A DNA stretch of 64,000 nucleotides from VRUE01 sp963702955 (lineage in GTDB: Bacteria; Actinomycetota; Thermoleophilia; Solirubrobacterales; 70-9), in the NCBI GenBank assembly GCA_963702955.1, contig OY969774.1, positions 1,302,001-1,366,000 of the forward strand. The letters are read 5' to 3'. Below, piece after piece: positions 48,831 to 57,745 of the stretch. The notes under the pieces are model-generated. The model saw nothing but the letters and a program-made list of their open reading frames with translations, had not been told where the DNA came from and made no database searches. How positions within the stretch are numbered: the stretch's first letter is position 1; each line of letters begins with the position of its first letter. The position numbers and the translations under genes were made by a program.

Positions 48831-49867
48831 CCACCACCGGTCAGGTACCGCTGGACGTCGATCGCGTCGACCTCCAGGGCCGCTGCGTGCTTGGCCGGTA
48901 GGCACTCGTAGGGTTCCATCGTCACTTCGTCCCTGGCCCATTTCCAGCCCGCCACGGCGCGGCCGGCGGCGATCGCGAAGGGGCGGAAGAGACCGCCGGT
49001 AACGACGCGGGGCTGATGGCGGCCGAGGACCGGCTCACGCGAAGTCCAGCCGAGCAGGATCGGATCGAAGGCGCCGAGCAGGCGCGGCGGCGGCAACCCC
49101 TCGGTCGGCGGGCGCTTGCGCAGACGGAGCAGGCCGTCCTCTCCCTCCTCCAGCTCCGCCCCGATCGCCTGCAAGCCGGCGCGGGCGTCGCGCAGCGGCA
49201 GGCCGGCCCACTTGGCGAGGTCGCGGTCGGACGCCGGCTGGTGGCCGACCAGGTAGCGGCGGGCCAGCTCGGCGAGCGCCCGCTCGCGCTCGACCGGCGG
49301 CCGCTTCCCGAGCCAGTCGCGGACCAGGACGTAGGCCTGCTGCTTGCCGCGCATCGGACCGCGCACGACGAGGCCGCGCAGGGCGGCGAGGAAGAAGAGA
49401 TGGATCGTGGCCTGGCCGCCGGTCGGCACGTCCGCCGCCTCCAGGCGCTCGCGCAGCTCGATCCGGGTCAGCGGCCCCTCCTCGGCCAGCGCCCGCTCGA
49501 TCGTCGCCAGCGCCCGCTCCGCGGCGGCCTCGTCGACGCCCTCCTGGCGCAGCCGCCGCGCGCTGGAGGTGAGCAGGGGCGGCGTGGTCAGCGCCTGCAG
49601 CAGCGGATAGTCCTCGCTGCGGACGAGGTGCAGGGTGCCGCGGTTGAGCCAGCTGACGACCAGGCTGCGCTCCTCGCCCAGCGCCCGCTCGACGTCGGCG
49701 GCGGTCAGCCCGGCGGTACGGGCGCGGACCGCGAGCCGGAAGCCGCGCGGATCCTGCCCCTGGACGGCGAGCAGCCGCTCGGCGACGGCGGCGGGATCGG
49801 GAAGCGGGGGGCCGGCGAGGCCCTGTGCGCCGAAGCGCTCGGCGAGGATCCGGCTAGTTGACTTCAA
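48827..49867 (-). CDS. AlkZ-like winged-helix DNA glycosylase
   Basis: A 346-residue protein of the tandem winged-helix AlkZ/YcaQ family. AVQGQDPRGF near residue 34 carries the QxQ catalytic-type motif; SWLNRGTLHLV and FDPILLGWTSR are also typical. Members unhook interstrand crosslinks or remove alkylated bases. The start is TTG 49867, overlapping the FKBP gene end by 14 nt. It complements the AlkA-like gene at 24.8 kb. Confidence 0.85.
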   Translation of the reverse strand: MKSTSRILAERFGAQGLAGPPLPDPAAVAERLLAVQGQDPRGFRLAVRARTAGLTAADVERALGEERSLVVSWLNRGTLHLVRSEDYPLLQALTTPPLLTSSARRLRQEGVDEAAAERALATIERALAEEGPLTRIELRERLEAADVPTGGQATIHLFFLAALRGLVVRGPMRGKQQAYVLVRDWLGKRPPVERERALAELARRYLVGHQPASDRDLAKWAGLPLRDARAGLQAIGAELEEGEDGLLRLRKRPPTEGLPPPRLLGAFDPILLGWTSREPVLGRHQPRVVTGGLFRPFAIAAGRAVAGWKWARDEVTMEPYECLPAKHAAALEVDAIDVQRYLTGGG

Positions 49868-50336
49868 GCAGGTCGATCACGAACACGAGCGTTTCGTTCG
49901 GACCGATCGCCGGGGGCTGGCCGGTCTTGCCGTAGGCGAGTTCGGGCGGGATGATCAGCTCGCGGCGGCCGCCGACCTTCATCCCGGCGACGCCCTGGTC
50001 CCAGCCGGGAATCACCTGGCCTTCCCCGAGCGGGAAAGTGTACGGTTCGCTGCGGCTCCAGGACGAGTCGAATTCCTCGCCGTTCTTGTAGTCGACGCCG
50101 ACGTACTGGACGGTCACTTCGTCCCCGGCCACGGCTTCTTCGCCGCTGCCCTTTTCGATTTCCTTGACGACCAGCTTCTTCGGCGGGGCGCCCTTCGGCA
50201 CCGTCACCTCGGGCTTGGTCTTGTTCGCCGCCGCGGTCGTTTCGCTCGTGGTCGAGCTCGAGTCGCTCGAGGAGCTGCCGCAGCCGGCCACGGCCAGCGC
50301 GAGGCACACCGCGATCGTCAACAGGAAGGCCTTCAT
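49854..50336 (-). CDS. FKBP-type peptidyl-prolyl isomerase lipoprotein
   Basis: A 160-residue lipoprotein: lipobox VAGC near residue 19, a Ser/Thr linker, then an FKBP domain (about 55-160) with VTVQYVGVDYKNGEEFDSSW, FPLGEGQVIPGWDQGVAGMKVGGRRELIIPPELAYG and VFVIDLLEVN. It assists folding of exported proteins by proline isomerisation outside the membrane. Confidence 0.94.
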   Translation of the reverse strand: MKAFLLTIAVCLALAVAGCGSSSSDSSSTTSETTAAANKTKPEVTVPKGAPPKKLVVKEIEKGSGEEAVAGDEVTVQYVGVDYKNGEEFDSSWSRSEPYTFPLGEGQVIPGWDQGVAGMKVGGRRELIIPPELAYGKTGQPPAIGPNETLVFVIDLLEVN

Positions 50337-50385
50337 CGCGCGGCATCCTAAGCGAGTCGGCGCCCAGGCGACGCCACGCGCCGCT

Positions 50386-50748
50386 TCAGCCCTTGCCGGA
50401 GATCAAATCCCAGGCGCGGCGCAGCTTGTCGTGGCCCCCGGGAACCATGTCGTCCGGGCCGACGTCGATCTCCCCCGGGTTGGCGGTCGGCTTGGGGAGG
50501 CGCTCCGCCGCCGCGGCGTCGAGGTTGAGCAGGACGCCGCGCTCGTAGACCTCCGCCACCTGCGAGGCGTCAACGAAGCGGTGCCCGCCCGGCAGGACCG
50601 TGGTGTCGAGGACGAACCCGTCGAAGAGGTCGAGCCGCGGGTCGCCGAGGACGTGCTCGACCTTGCCGAGCTCGCGCTCGTCGCTGGAGTACACCGGCGT
50701 GCCCGCGTCGAGCGCGAGGTAGGAGCTCGGCTGGCCCAGGTCAGGCAT
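50386..50748 (-). CDS. PRC-barrel-like protein
   Basis: A 120-residue protein. The N-terminal 70 residues, LDAGTPVYSSDERELGKVEH and on to FVLDT, fit a PRC-barrel beta domain; the C-terminal part is charged and probably disordered. PRC barrels bind RNA or protein partners. Shares an intergenic gap with the divergent gene at 50869. Confidence 0.65.
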   Translation of the reverse strand: MPDLGQPSSYLALDAGTPVYSSDERELGKVEHVLGDPRLDLFDGFVLDTTVLPGGHRFVDASQVAEVYERGVLLNLDAAAAERLPKPTANPGEIDVGPDDMVPGGHDKLRRAWDLISGKG

Positions 50749-50868
50749 CTACCGAGCATATCCGGGGACACCCTCCGGCGACCGACTATCGCCGGACGCC
50801 GGTCGTGCGCTTGCCCACTCGGCAGATCGGGGGCTATGCTCGCCGGGTCACCTACGGAGGAGAGAACG

Positions 50869-51156
50869 ATGGCAATCGGACTGCGAATGAAGATGGACGG
50901 CGGCACCCAGGCGATGTACGACGCGGTGGACGCGGTGCTGGACGTCAACGGGAACCCGCCCGAGGGGCTGATCTTCCACTCGGCCGGCCCGATCGAGGGC
51001 GGCTGGGGGATCATCGACTTCTGGGAGTCCCGGGCGCACTTCGACCGCTTCTCGGAGAGCCGTCTGGGCCCGGCGATAGCGAGCATCGGTGACGCCGGTC
51101 CGGGGAGCCCGCCGGACATCAAGGAGTTCCCGGTCCACAAGTTCGTCAAGCCGTAA
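50869..51156 (+). CDS. Small dimeric alpha/beta-barrel-like protein
   Basis: A 95-residue protein, ATG preceded by ACGGAGGAGAG. The pattern MYDAVDAVLD, GLIFHSAGPIEGGWGIIDFWESR and the following helix resemble ABM/EthD-type alpha/beta-barrel proteins, which often bind small organic molecules. No reaction can be assigned. Its stop lies 8 nt before the acyl-CoA synthetase, so the two form an operon. Confidence 0.7.
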   Translation: MAIGLRMKMDGGTQAMYDAVDAVLDVNGNPPEGLIFHSAGPIEGGWGIIDFWESRAHFDRFSESRLGPAIASIGDAGPGSPPDIKEFPVHKFVKP

Positions 51157-51164
51157 GCGGGGCG

Positions 51165-52664
51165 ATGGGCCTCAACCTCGCATCGCTGCCGGCCGAGAGC
51201 GCCGAGCGGACGCCGGACGCGCCGGCGATCCGCCTCGGCGAGGTCGAGCTGAGCTACGCCGAGCTCGACGACCGCAGCGCTCGCCTGGCGGCGCTGCTGC
51301 GCGAGAAGGGCGTCGAGCAGGGCGACCGGGTCGGGGTGATGCTGCCCAACGTGCCGGAGTTCCCGGTCGCCTACTACGGCGTGCTGCGGACGGGCGCGAT
51401 CGTCGTGCCGATGAACGTGCTGCTGAAGCGGCGCGAGATCGCCTTCTACCTGGAGGACTCCGGGGCGAAGCTGCTGCTCGCCTGGCACGGGTTCGCCGAG
51501 GAGGCGCGAAGCGGCGCCGCCGACGCGGGCGCCGAGCTGATCGAGGTCGAGCCGGCGGCGTTCGCCGCGACGCTGGCGGAGCGCAAGCCCAGCCTGGGGA
51601 TCGCCGATACGGCGGACGACGACACCGCGGTGATCCTCTACACCTCGGGCACGACCGGCAAGCCGAAGGGCGCCGAGCTGACCCAGATGAACCTCTGGCG
51701 CAACGCCGACGTCTCTTCCCGCACGACCTGTGAGATCGCCGCCGGCGACGTCGTCCTCGGCGCCCTCCCCCTCTTCCACTCCTTCGGGCAGACGGTCGCC
51801 ATGAACGCCTCGCTCAAGGTCGGCGCCTGCCTCACCCTGGTGCCGAAATTCGACCCGGAGGAGGCGCTGGCGACGATGGAGCGCGACCGCGTCACCCACT
51901 TCTACGGCGTGCCGACGATGTTCGGCGCGCTCCTGCACCACCCCGAGCGCGAGCGCTTCGACACCTCGGCGCTGCGCAACTGCATCACCGGGGGCGCCTC
52001 GATGCCGGTCGAGGTCCTGCGCGGCTTCGAGGACGCGTTCGGGGCGATCGTGCTCGAGGGCTACGGCCTCTCCGAGACCTCGCCGGTCGCCTCCTCCAAC
52101 CACCCGGACCGTGAGCGCAAGCCGGGCTCGATCGGAACCCCGCTGGAAGGGGTCGAGATGCGGGTCGTCGACGAGGACGACCGGGAGGTCGCCCAGGGCG
52201 ACGTCGGCGAGATCGTGATCCGCGGCCACAACATCATGAAGGGCTACTGGCAACGCCCCGAGGCGACCGCGGAGGCGATGCGCGGCGGCTGGTTCCACAG
52301 CGGCGACATGGCCCGCGTCGACGAGGACGGCTACTTCTACATCGTCAACCGCAAGAAGGACCTGATCATCCGCGGCGGCTACAACGTCTACCCGCGCGAG
52401 GTCGAGGAAGTGCTCTACGAGCACCCGAAGATCCGCGAAGCGGCCGTCGTCGGCGTCCCTCACGACGAGTGGGGCGAGGAGATCGGCGCCGCGGTCGTCC
52501 TGCACGAGGGCGCGGAGCTGAGCGCCGCGGAGGTCAGCGCCTACGTCAAGGACCGCATCGCCGCCTACAAGTACCCGCGCCTGGTCTGGTTCCTCGACGA
52601 CCTTCCGAAGGGCCCGACCGGCAAGATCCTCAAGCGCGAGATCGAGACCCCCGCCGCTGTGTGA
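51165..52664 (+). CDS. Long-chain acyl-CoA synthetase (ANL family)
   Basis: A 499-residue adenylating enzyme activating a carboxylic acid to its CoA thioester. Motifs: YTSGTTGKPKG (about 159), GYGLSETSPV, YWQRPEATAEAM, HSGDMARVDEDGYFYIV and the catalytic Lys in GPTGKILKREI. The hinge position in IVNRKKDLIIRGG is Asn where FadD-type enzymes have Asp (GTCAAC at 52344-52349). Followed by a diiron/SCP2 protein, consistent with fatty acid or sterol-like substrates. Confidence 0.92.
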   Translation: MGLNLASLPAESAERTPDAPAIRLGEVELSYAELDDRSARLAALLREKGVEQGDRVGVMLPNVPEFPVAYYGVLRTGAIVVPMNVLLKRREIAFYLEDSGAKLLLAWHGFAEEARSGAADAGAELIEVEPAAFAATLAERKPSLGIADTADDDTAVILYTSGTTGKPKGAELTQMNLWRNADVSSRTTCEIAAGDVVLGALPLFHSFGQTVAMNASLKVGACLTLVPKFDPEEALATMERDRVTHFYGVPTMFGALLHHPERERFDTSALRNCITGGASMPVEVLRGFEDAFGAIVLEGYGLSETSPVASSNHPDRERKPGSIGTPLEGVEMRVVDEDDREVAQGDVGEIVIRGHNIMKGYWQRPEATAEAMRGGWFHSGDMARVDEDGYFYIVNRKKDLIIRGGYNVYPREVEEVLYEHPKIREAAVVGVPHDEWGEEIGAAVVLHEGAELSAAEVSAYVKDRIAAYKYPRLVWFLDDLPKGPTGKILKREIETPAAV

Positions 52665-52684
52665 CGAAGTCACGCCGCCTGAAA

Positions 52685-52700
52685 CTGGCTGGCTGGCCAG
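52685..52700. promoter_or_regulatory. Degenerate copy of the TetR-type palindrome
   Basis: CTGGCTGGCTGGCCAG matches the operator at 57693-57708 in 12 of 16 positions and overlaps the -35 region of the next gene, whose -10 may be TAGTCT at 52709-52714. Weaker than the other two sites. Confidence 0.35.
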
Positions 52701-52747
52701 GATCGCTGTAGTCTCCAGCCCGAGCGCAACACCCAAAAGGAGAAGAG

Positions 52748-54037
52748 ATGAGCGTCGCGTCGCAGAGCCTGATGGACAACGTCACCTACGAGGATCTCTA
52801 CAAGCGCTGGGAGCAGGGCAACTGGAGCGCGTACGACCTCGACTTCTCCGCGGACCGCGCCGGCTGGGAGTCGCTGAGCGAGATCCAGCGCCGCTCGGCG
52901 ATGTGGATCTACTCGATGTTCTACTACGGCGAGGACCGGGTCGCCGAAACGCTCTCCCCCTACATCACCGCCGCCCCGAGCGAGGAGCAGGCCTACTTCC
53001 TCGCCACCCAGCAGGTCAACGAGGTTCGCCACTCGGTCTTCTTCCACCGCTTCTTCAAGGAGGTGATCGGGGTCGGCGGCGACTCGATCCAGCAGACCCT
53101 CTCCTCGACCATGCCGCAGCTCAACTGGGGCTACCGCGGCATCTTCGACCGGCTCGACCTGATGGCCGAGGAACTGCGCAAGGACCGCTCGCTGCCCAAG
53201 TACGCGCAGGCGATCACCCTCTACCACCTGATCGTCGAGGGCTCGCTCGCGCAGCCCGGCCAGCACTTCATCGAGGACTTCTTCGCCTCGGAGGAAACGA
53301 TGCCGGGCTTCAGCGAAGGGATGGGCAACGTCTCCCGCGACGAGCAACGCCACATCGGCTTCGGCGTCAAGGTGCTCTCCGAGCTGCTGGCGCCCGAGCA
53401 TCCGGCTTCCGAGGAGTGCAAAGCGGCGGTCGTCGAGCTGCTGCGCGAAACCCTGCCCTACGGGCCCGCCGTCTTCTACCCCCCGGGTCTGGACCGCGAA
53501 TACACCGAGTGCTACGGCTTCAGCCTCGAGGACATCTTCGCCTTCGGCCTCAAACTGATCCGCCAGCGCTGGCGGACGATCGGCTTCCCGACCGAGGAGA
53601 TGCCGCCCGGCGTCTTCCCCTTCGACCCCGAGGCCTCGGCCGAGGAGGTCGCGGCGCGGCAGGTGAAGCTGATGGAAGCGGGCGTGCTCGGGCCGCCCGA
53701 CGTCCCGACCCCGCCTCCCACGGAAGAGACGCAGCGGCTCTACTTCGACGTCGTCAAGCGGGTCGCCGACCCGGCGGCGGCGAACGGCTCGCCGCTCGTC
53801 TACCAGTACCGCTTCACCGACGCCGACCCCTGGCACCTGGTGATCGACAACGGCTCGACCCGGGCCGAGCCGGGCGAAGCGCCGAACCCGACCCTGGTCC
53901 TGGAGGCGAGCTGGGCCGACTTCGTCGCCACCGGCAAGCCCGAAGCCAACCCGCTGAAGATGATCCTCCAGCGCCGCCTCCGCCCGCACGGCAAGCTGCG
54001 CGAGATCGCCCGGATGCGAAAGGTGTTCGTCGGCTAG
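52748..54037 (+). CDS. R2-like diiron protein fused to an SCP2 sterol-carrier domain
   Basis: A 429-residue protein. Residues about 1-310 form a ferritin-like helical bundle with the six metal ligands expected for an R2-type diiron site: Glu in YYGEDRV, Glu and His in NEVRHSVFF, Glu in LIVEGS, Glu and His in DEQRHIGFG. After a Pro-rich linker, residues about 325-429 are an SCP2-like lipid-binding domain. R2-like oxidases use O2 to modify substrates; the SCP2 domain would present a fatty acyl or sterol. The position before the ExxH Glu is Asn (GTCAAC at 53015-53020), commonly Asp. AGGAGAAG ribosome site. Confidence 0.83.
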   Translation: MSVASQSLMDNVTYEDLYKRWEQGNWSAYDLDFSADRAGWESLSEIQRRSAMWIYSMFYYGEDRVAETLSPYITAAPSEEQAYFLATQQVNEVRHSVFFHRFFKEVIGVGGDSIQQTLSSTMPQLNWGYRGIFDRLDLMAEELRKDRSLPKYAQAITLYHLIVEGSLAQPGQHFIEDFFASEETMPGFSEGMGNVSRDEQRHIGFGVKVLSELLAPEHPASEECKAAVVELLRETLPYGPAVFYPPGLDREYTECYGFSLEDIFAFGLKLIRQRWRTIGFPTEEMPPGVFPFDPEASAEEVAARQVKLMEAGVLGPPDVPTPPPTEETQRLYFDVVKRVADPAAANGSPLVYQYRFTDADPWHLVIDNGSTRAEPGEAPNPTLVLEASWADFVATGKPEANPLKMILQRRLRPHGKLREIARMRKVFVG

Positions 54038-55440
54038 GAGATCGGGGGGCGGCTGTCCGCCCAGGGGCGCTCGGCCTCGAGCTGCGCCGCAAGTGAGAGC
54101 AGGGTCGCCTCGTCGCCGGGGCGGCCGATCATCTGCACCGCCAGGGGCATCCCGTCCGCGGCGAAGCCTGCCGGCACCGACATCGCCGGGTTGCCGAGGT
54201 GGTTCCAGGGGATGCAGTAGGGATAGAAGCGGCTCATCCCGAGCAGCGTCCAGAGCGCGCCGCGTCCCTCCCAGCGGCGGACCGGCAGCGCGGTGCCACC
54301 CATCGCCGGGGTCATCAGCACGTCGTGGTCGTCGAAGATCGCGTCAACGCGGGCGGAGTCAACCTGCTGTGCCCGGCGGGCACGCTCGAAGAGCGCCTGC
54401 GGGATCAGGCTGCCGAGGCGGCCCATGGCGCGGGTCCGGCGTTCGAGCCGCTCCGGCAGCGGCACGCGCTCGACGTCTTCGGCGATCCCCCGCATGTAGC
54501 GCGGCACCGAGTTGTCGCCGATGCCGCCCCAGTCGGGGTCGCGTTGGGCCACCTCGTGCCCGAGCGAGCCGAGCAGCTCGGCGGTGTCGGCGACCGCCCG
54601 CTTCGCCTCCTCCGACACCGTCGGCGGCGCCAGCGCCCGCGGCGCGCAGGTCGAGTGGGCGATCCGCAGCCTGCCCGGCGGCGACTTCGCCGCCTCGACG
54701 AACGGCCGCTCGGGCGGCGGCGGCGCGCCGGGCTCGGGCGAGCCGCCGCTGACCAGGTCGAGCCACAGCGCCGTGTCGAGCACGCTGCGGCTGACGCAGC
54801 CGTTGGCCGAGAGCCCGTTCCAGTGCTCGACGTAGGGCTCCAGAGATACCCGGCCCCGCTGCGGTTTCAGGCCGAAGATCCCGCAGCACGCCGCCGGGAT
54901 GCGGATCGAGCCGGCCCCGTCGGAGGCGGAGGCGATCGGGACCAGGCCGGCGGCGACCGCGGCGGCGCTGCCGCCGCTCGAGCCGCCCGGCGTGCGCTGC
55001 GGGTTCCAGGGATTGCGCGTCACCCCCCAGGTCGCCGACTCGGTGAAGCCGCAGATCGCCAGCTCGGGCAGCAGCGTCTTGCCGACGACGATCGCGCCCG
55101 CCTCGCGCAGCCGCCTGACCATCTCCGAGTCCGCCTTCGCCGGCTCCGGGTAGGCGTCGGTGCCCCGGGTCGTCAGCTCGCCCGCGAGGTCGACTTCGTC
55201 CTTGAGCGCGATCGGCACCCCGAGCAGCGGCCGCTCGTCGCCGCCCCGCAGCCGCGCTTCGGCCTGTTCGGCCTCGAGCAGCGCCCGCTCGGCAAGCACG
55301 ACGCGAAAGGAGTTGAGCTGTGGGTCGATGCGCGAAATCCGGTCCAGGCACATCTGCACAAGCTCCGTGGGCGACACCTCCCCGCCCCGAACCATCTCCG
55401 CCTGCCGTGCAGCCCCGGCAAATGCGATCTCCTCACTCAC
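54034..55440 (-). CDS. Amidase signature family enzyme
   Basis: A 468-residue amidase. The Ser-cisSer-Lys triad is marked by ALKDEVDLAG (Lys near 79), GGSSGGSAAAVAAGL (about 150) and the nucleophile region ASDGAGSIRIPAA. It hydrolyses an amide bond; substrate unknown, similar enzymes in mycobacteria are AmiB2-like. GTG start. The amidase and R2-like genes converge and overlap by four bases. Confidence 0.92.
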   Translation of the reverse strand: MSEEIAFAGAARQAEMVRGGEVSPTELVQMCLDRISRIDPQLNSFRVVLAERALLEAEQAEARLRGGDERPLLGVPIALKDEVDLAGELTTRGTDAYPEPAKADSEMVRRLREAGAIVVGKTLLPELAICGFTESATWGVTRNPWNPQRTPGGSSGGSAAAVAAGLVPIASASDGAGSIRIPAACCGIFGLKPQRGRVSLEPYVEHWNGLSANGCVSRSVLDTALWLDLVSGGSPEPGAPPPPERPFVEAAKSPPGRLRIAHSTCAPRALAPPTVSEEAKRAVADTAELLGSLGHEVAQRDPDWGGIGDNSVPRYMRGIAEDVERVPLPERLERRTRAMGRLGSLIPQALFERARRAQQVDSARVDAIFDDHDVLMTPAMGGTALPVRRWEGRGALWTLLGMSRFYPYCIPWNHLGNPAMSVPAGFAADGMPLAVQMIGRPGDEATLLSLAAQLEAERPWADSRPPIS

Positions 55441-55458
55441 GATGAGAAGAGTATTAAG

Positions 55459-57693
55459 TCAGGCTTCGGCCGGCTCGGGCTCGCTGCTGCCGCGCTCGAA
55501 GGAGAAGTCCGGCAGGATCCGGTCGAGCCAGGACGGCATCCACCAGTTCCACTCGCCCAGCAGCTTCATCGCCGCCGGCACCAGGATCAGCCGCACCAGG
55601 GTCGCGTCGAGCGCGATCGCGACCGCGCAGCCGAGGCCCAGCTCCTTGATCGAGGGAACGCCGGTGAGGACGAAGACGGCGAAGACGCAGGTCATGATCA
55701 GCGCCGCCGAGGAGATCGTGCGGGCGCTCGTCGCCAGGCCCTCGGCGACGGCGCGTTCGTTGTCGCCGTGGCGCATGTAGCGCTCGCGTATCCGCGACAT
55801 CAGGAACACCTCGTAGTCCATCGAGAGGCCGAAGACGACGGCGAAGATCAGCGGCACGTTGATCGTGTCCAGCGCCCCCTGGCTTTCGAAGCCGAGCAGG
55901 CTGTCGAACCAGCCCCACTGGAAGACGGCGACGAGGACGCCGAAGGCGGCACCGATCGAGAGCAGGTTCATCAGCACCGCCTTCAGCGGCAGCAGCAGCG
56001 AGCGCAGCATCAGCATCAGGACGAGGAAGCTGAGCGCGAGGACGAAGAGGACGATCTTCCACATCGAGCCGGCGATCAGGTCGCGGACGTCGTCGGCGCG
56101 GGCGGTCTCGCCGCCGACGTTCACGGTGGCGACCCTGCCCAGCCCGGTCAACGGAGCCTGCTCGCGCAGGCGTTCGACCAGGGCGATCGCGGCGTCCGTC
56201 TCGCTGCCGGCGCTCGGCGTCGCCTGGATCAGGACGCTGCTCCCCGAGTAGGCGGGCGGAGCGACCGAGCTGACTCCCGGCGTCCCCTCGAGCCGGCGAA
56301 CGTAGGCGGCGACCGCACCCCGCCCTTCGCGCGCCGCGCCGGCCGAGCCGAAGGCGGCGACGATCTGCGCCGGGTCGGTGCCGCCGCCGAGCTGCTTCGA
56401 GGCGAGTTCGTTGCCGACCCGCACGTCGCTGCTCTTCGGGAACTGGGTCAGCGCCTGCGTGCCGGTCGTGATCGAAAGCACCGGGATCGCGAGGAAGAGC
56501 AGGACCGAGCTGACGGCGATCACCGCGGTCCACGGGCGGGCCATGACGCGAGCGGTCCAGGCCCGCCAGAAGGGACTCCCGGCCTCCGAAGAAGGCGGCG
56601 CGGCGGCTACGGCGGGCTTGGGTCGACGCAGGATCCTGTACTTGACGAAGCGGAGCGCGGCGGCCACGACTCCTCCCGGCAGCACCCGGTCGCCGAGCAT
56701 CGCGATCAGCGCCGGCAGCAGCGTCGTCGCGGCGAGGATCGAGACGCCGACGACGACCATCGCCCCCAGCGCCATCGAGCGCAGCGCCTGGTTGTCGACC
56801 ATCCACAGCCCGGCCAGCGAAACGATCACCGCCAGGCCCGAGAAGCTGACCGCCAGGCCCGAGGTGGAGAGCGCCTCGGCGCGCGCCTCGTCGGCGCCGC
56901 GCCCCGCCGCACGCTCCTCGCGGTAGCGGGCGAGGATGAACAGCGAGTAGTCGACCGCGACGCCGATCCCGATCATCGAGGCCATGTTGGTGACGAAGAC
57001 CGAGGTCTCCATCTGCAGCGAGATGAAGTAGATCAGCGCGCCGGTGACGATCACGCTGACGAAGCCGAGCACCAGCGGCAGCGCCGCCGCGGCCAGCGAG
57101 CCGAAGACGACGAGCAGGATCAGGGCGACGATCGGGAAGCCGCCCGCCTCGGCCTTCGAGAGGTCTTCCTTGGAGAGTTCCTGCATCCCCGCCCAGATCG
57201 TCGGCTGGCCGGCGAGGTAGGTCGTCACCCCGCCCCGGACGGCGCCGGGGTCGAGCTCTTCGCGCAGAGTCGCCGCCGGGTCGATCAGCAGGTCGGAGCT
57301 GAGGTCGCTGCGCAGCGGCAGCATCGCGACGGCGCCGTGGCGCAGCTCCACCTCGGCCCTGCGGGCGGCGGCCGGCGGCAGGGTCACCCGGTCGATCCCG
57401 GCCACCGCGCGGCGCACCCGGGCGACCGCCGCGGCCTGAGCCGCGGGCGTCGTGCCCGGTTGCGCCCGCAGCAGCACGGCGATCCCATCGGCGTGTTCGC
57501 CGAAGCTCTGCTCGACGGCGTCGCTGACCGCCTTCGACTGGCTGCCGGGGACGTCGAAGCCGCCCCCCGTCAGGTGTTCGGTCTGGCGCGAGGCGAGCGG
57601 CAGGGCGAGGACCAAGACGACGACCCAGCCGGCGAGGACCCAGCGTCGGCGGCGGCCCAGGAAAGCGGCCAGTCTGGTCATCGGCTCACGCAT
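55459..57693 (-). CDS. MmpL-family lipid transporter
   Basis: A 744-residue RND protein with twelve predicted helices and two external domains. Both halves keep the proton-relay Asp-Tyr pair: IGVAVDYSLFILARYREE and GLSMDYEVFLMSRIRE. This is the MMPL plan used for export of lipids or lipid-like compounds across the membrane. The ATG at 57693 overlaps the palindromic operator; an internal ATG at 57681 is an alternative. Downstream of a TetR gene on the same strand. Confidence 0.92.
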   Translation of the reverse strand: MREPMTRLAAFLGRRRRWVLAGWVVVLVLALPLASRQTEHLTGGGFDVPGSQSKAVSDAVEQSFGEHADGIAVLLRAQPGTTPAAQAAAVARVRRAVAGIDRVTLPPAAARRAEVELRHGAVAMLPLRSDLSSDLLIDPAATLREELDPGAVRGGVTTYLAGQPTIWAGMQELSKEDLSKAEAGGFPIVALILLVVFGSLAAAALPLVLGFVSVIVTGALIYFISLQMETSVFVTNMASMIGIGVAVDYSLFILARYREERAAGRGADEARAEALSTSGLAVSFSGLAVIVSLAGLWMVDNQALRSMALGAMVVVGVSILAATTLLPALIAMLGDRVLPGGVVAAALRFVKYRILRRPKPAVAAAPPSSEAGSPFWRAWTARVMARPWTAVIAVSSVLLFLAIPVLSITTGTQALTQFPKSSDVRVGNELASKQLGGGTDPAQIVAAFGSAGAAREGRGAVAAYVRRLEGTPGVSSVAPPAYSGSSVLIQATPSAGSETDAAIALVERLREQAPLTGLGRVATVNVGGETARADDVRDLIAGSMWKIVLFVLALSFLVLMLMLRSLLLPLKAVLMNLLSIGAAFGVLVAVFQWGWFDSLLGFESQGALDTINVPLIFAVVFGLSMDYEVFLMSRIRERYMRHGDNERAVAEGLATSARTISSAALIMTCVFAVFVLTGVPSIKELGLGCAVAIALDATLVRLILVPAAMKLLGEWNWWMPSWLDRILPDFSFERGSSEPEPAEA

Positions 57694-57708
57694 TGGCTGG
57701 TCAGCCAG
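57693..57708. promoter_or_regulatory. Palindromic operator at the MmpL start codon
   Basis: TTGGCTGGTCAGCCAG, two arms with one mismatch around GT, lies in the 52-bp gap between the TetR gene and the MmpL gene and touches the MmpL ATG. The first arm equals that of the site at 38387-38402. Confidence 0.6.
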
Positions 57709-57745
57709 CTTCTCGCAGCCGACCCCTACGCGTCTGTGAGGAGGC

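Noticed and set aside
27744..53020. A-to-I RNA editing restoring Asp from the AAC codons
   Set aside because: It would not explain the silent GTT changes or the Ser-to-Leu change on the opposite strand.
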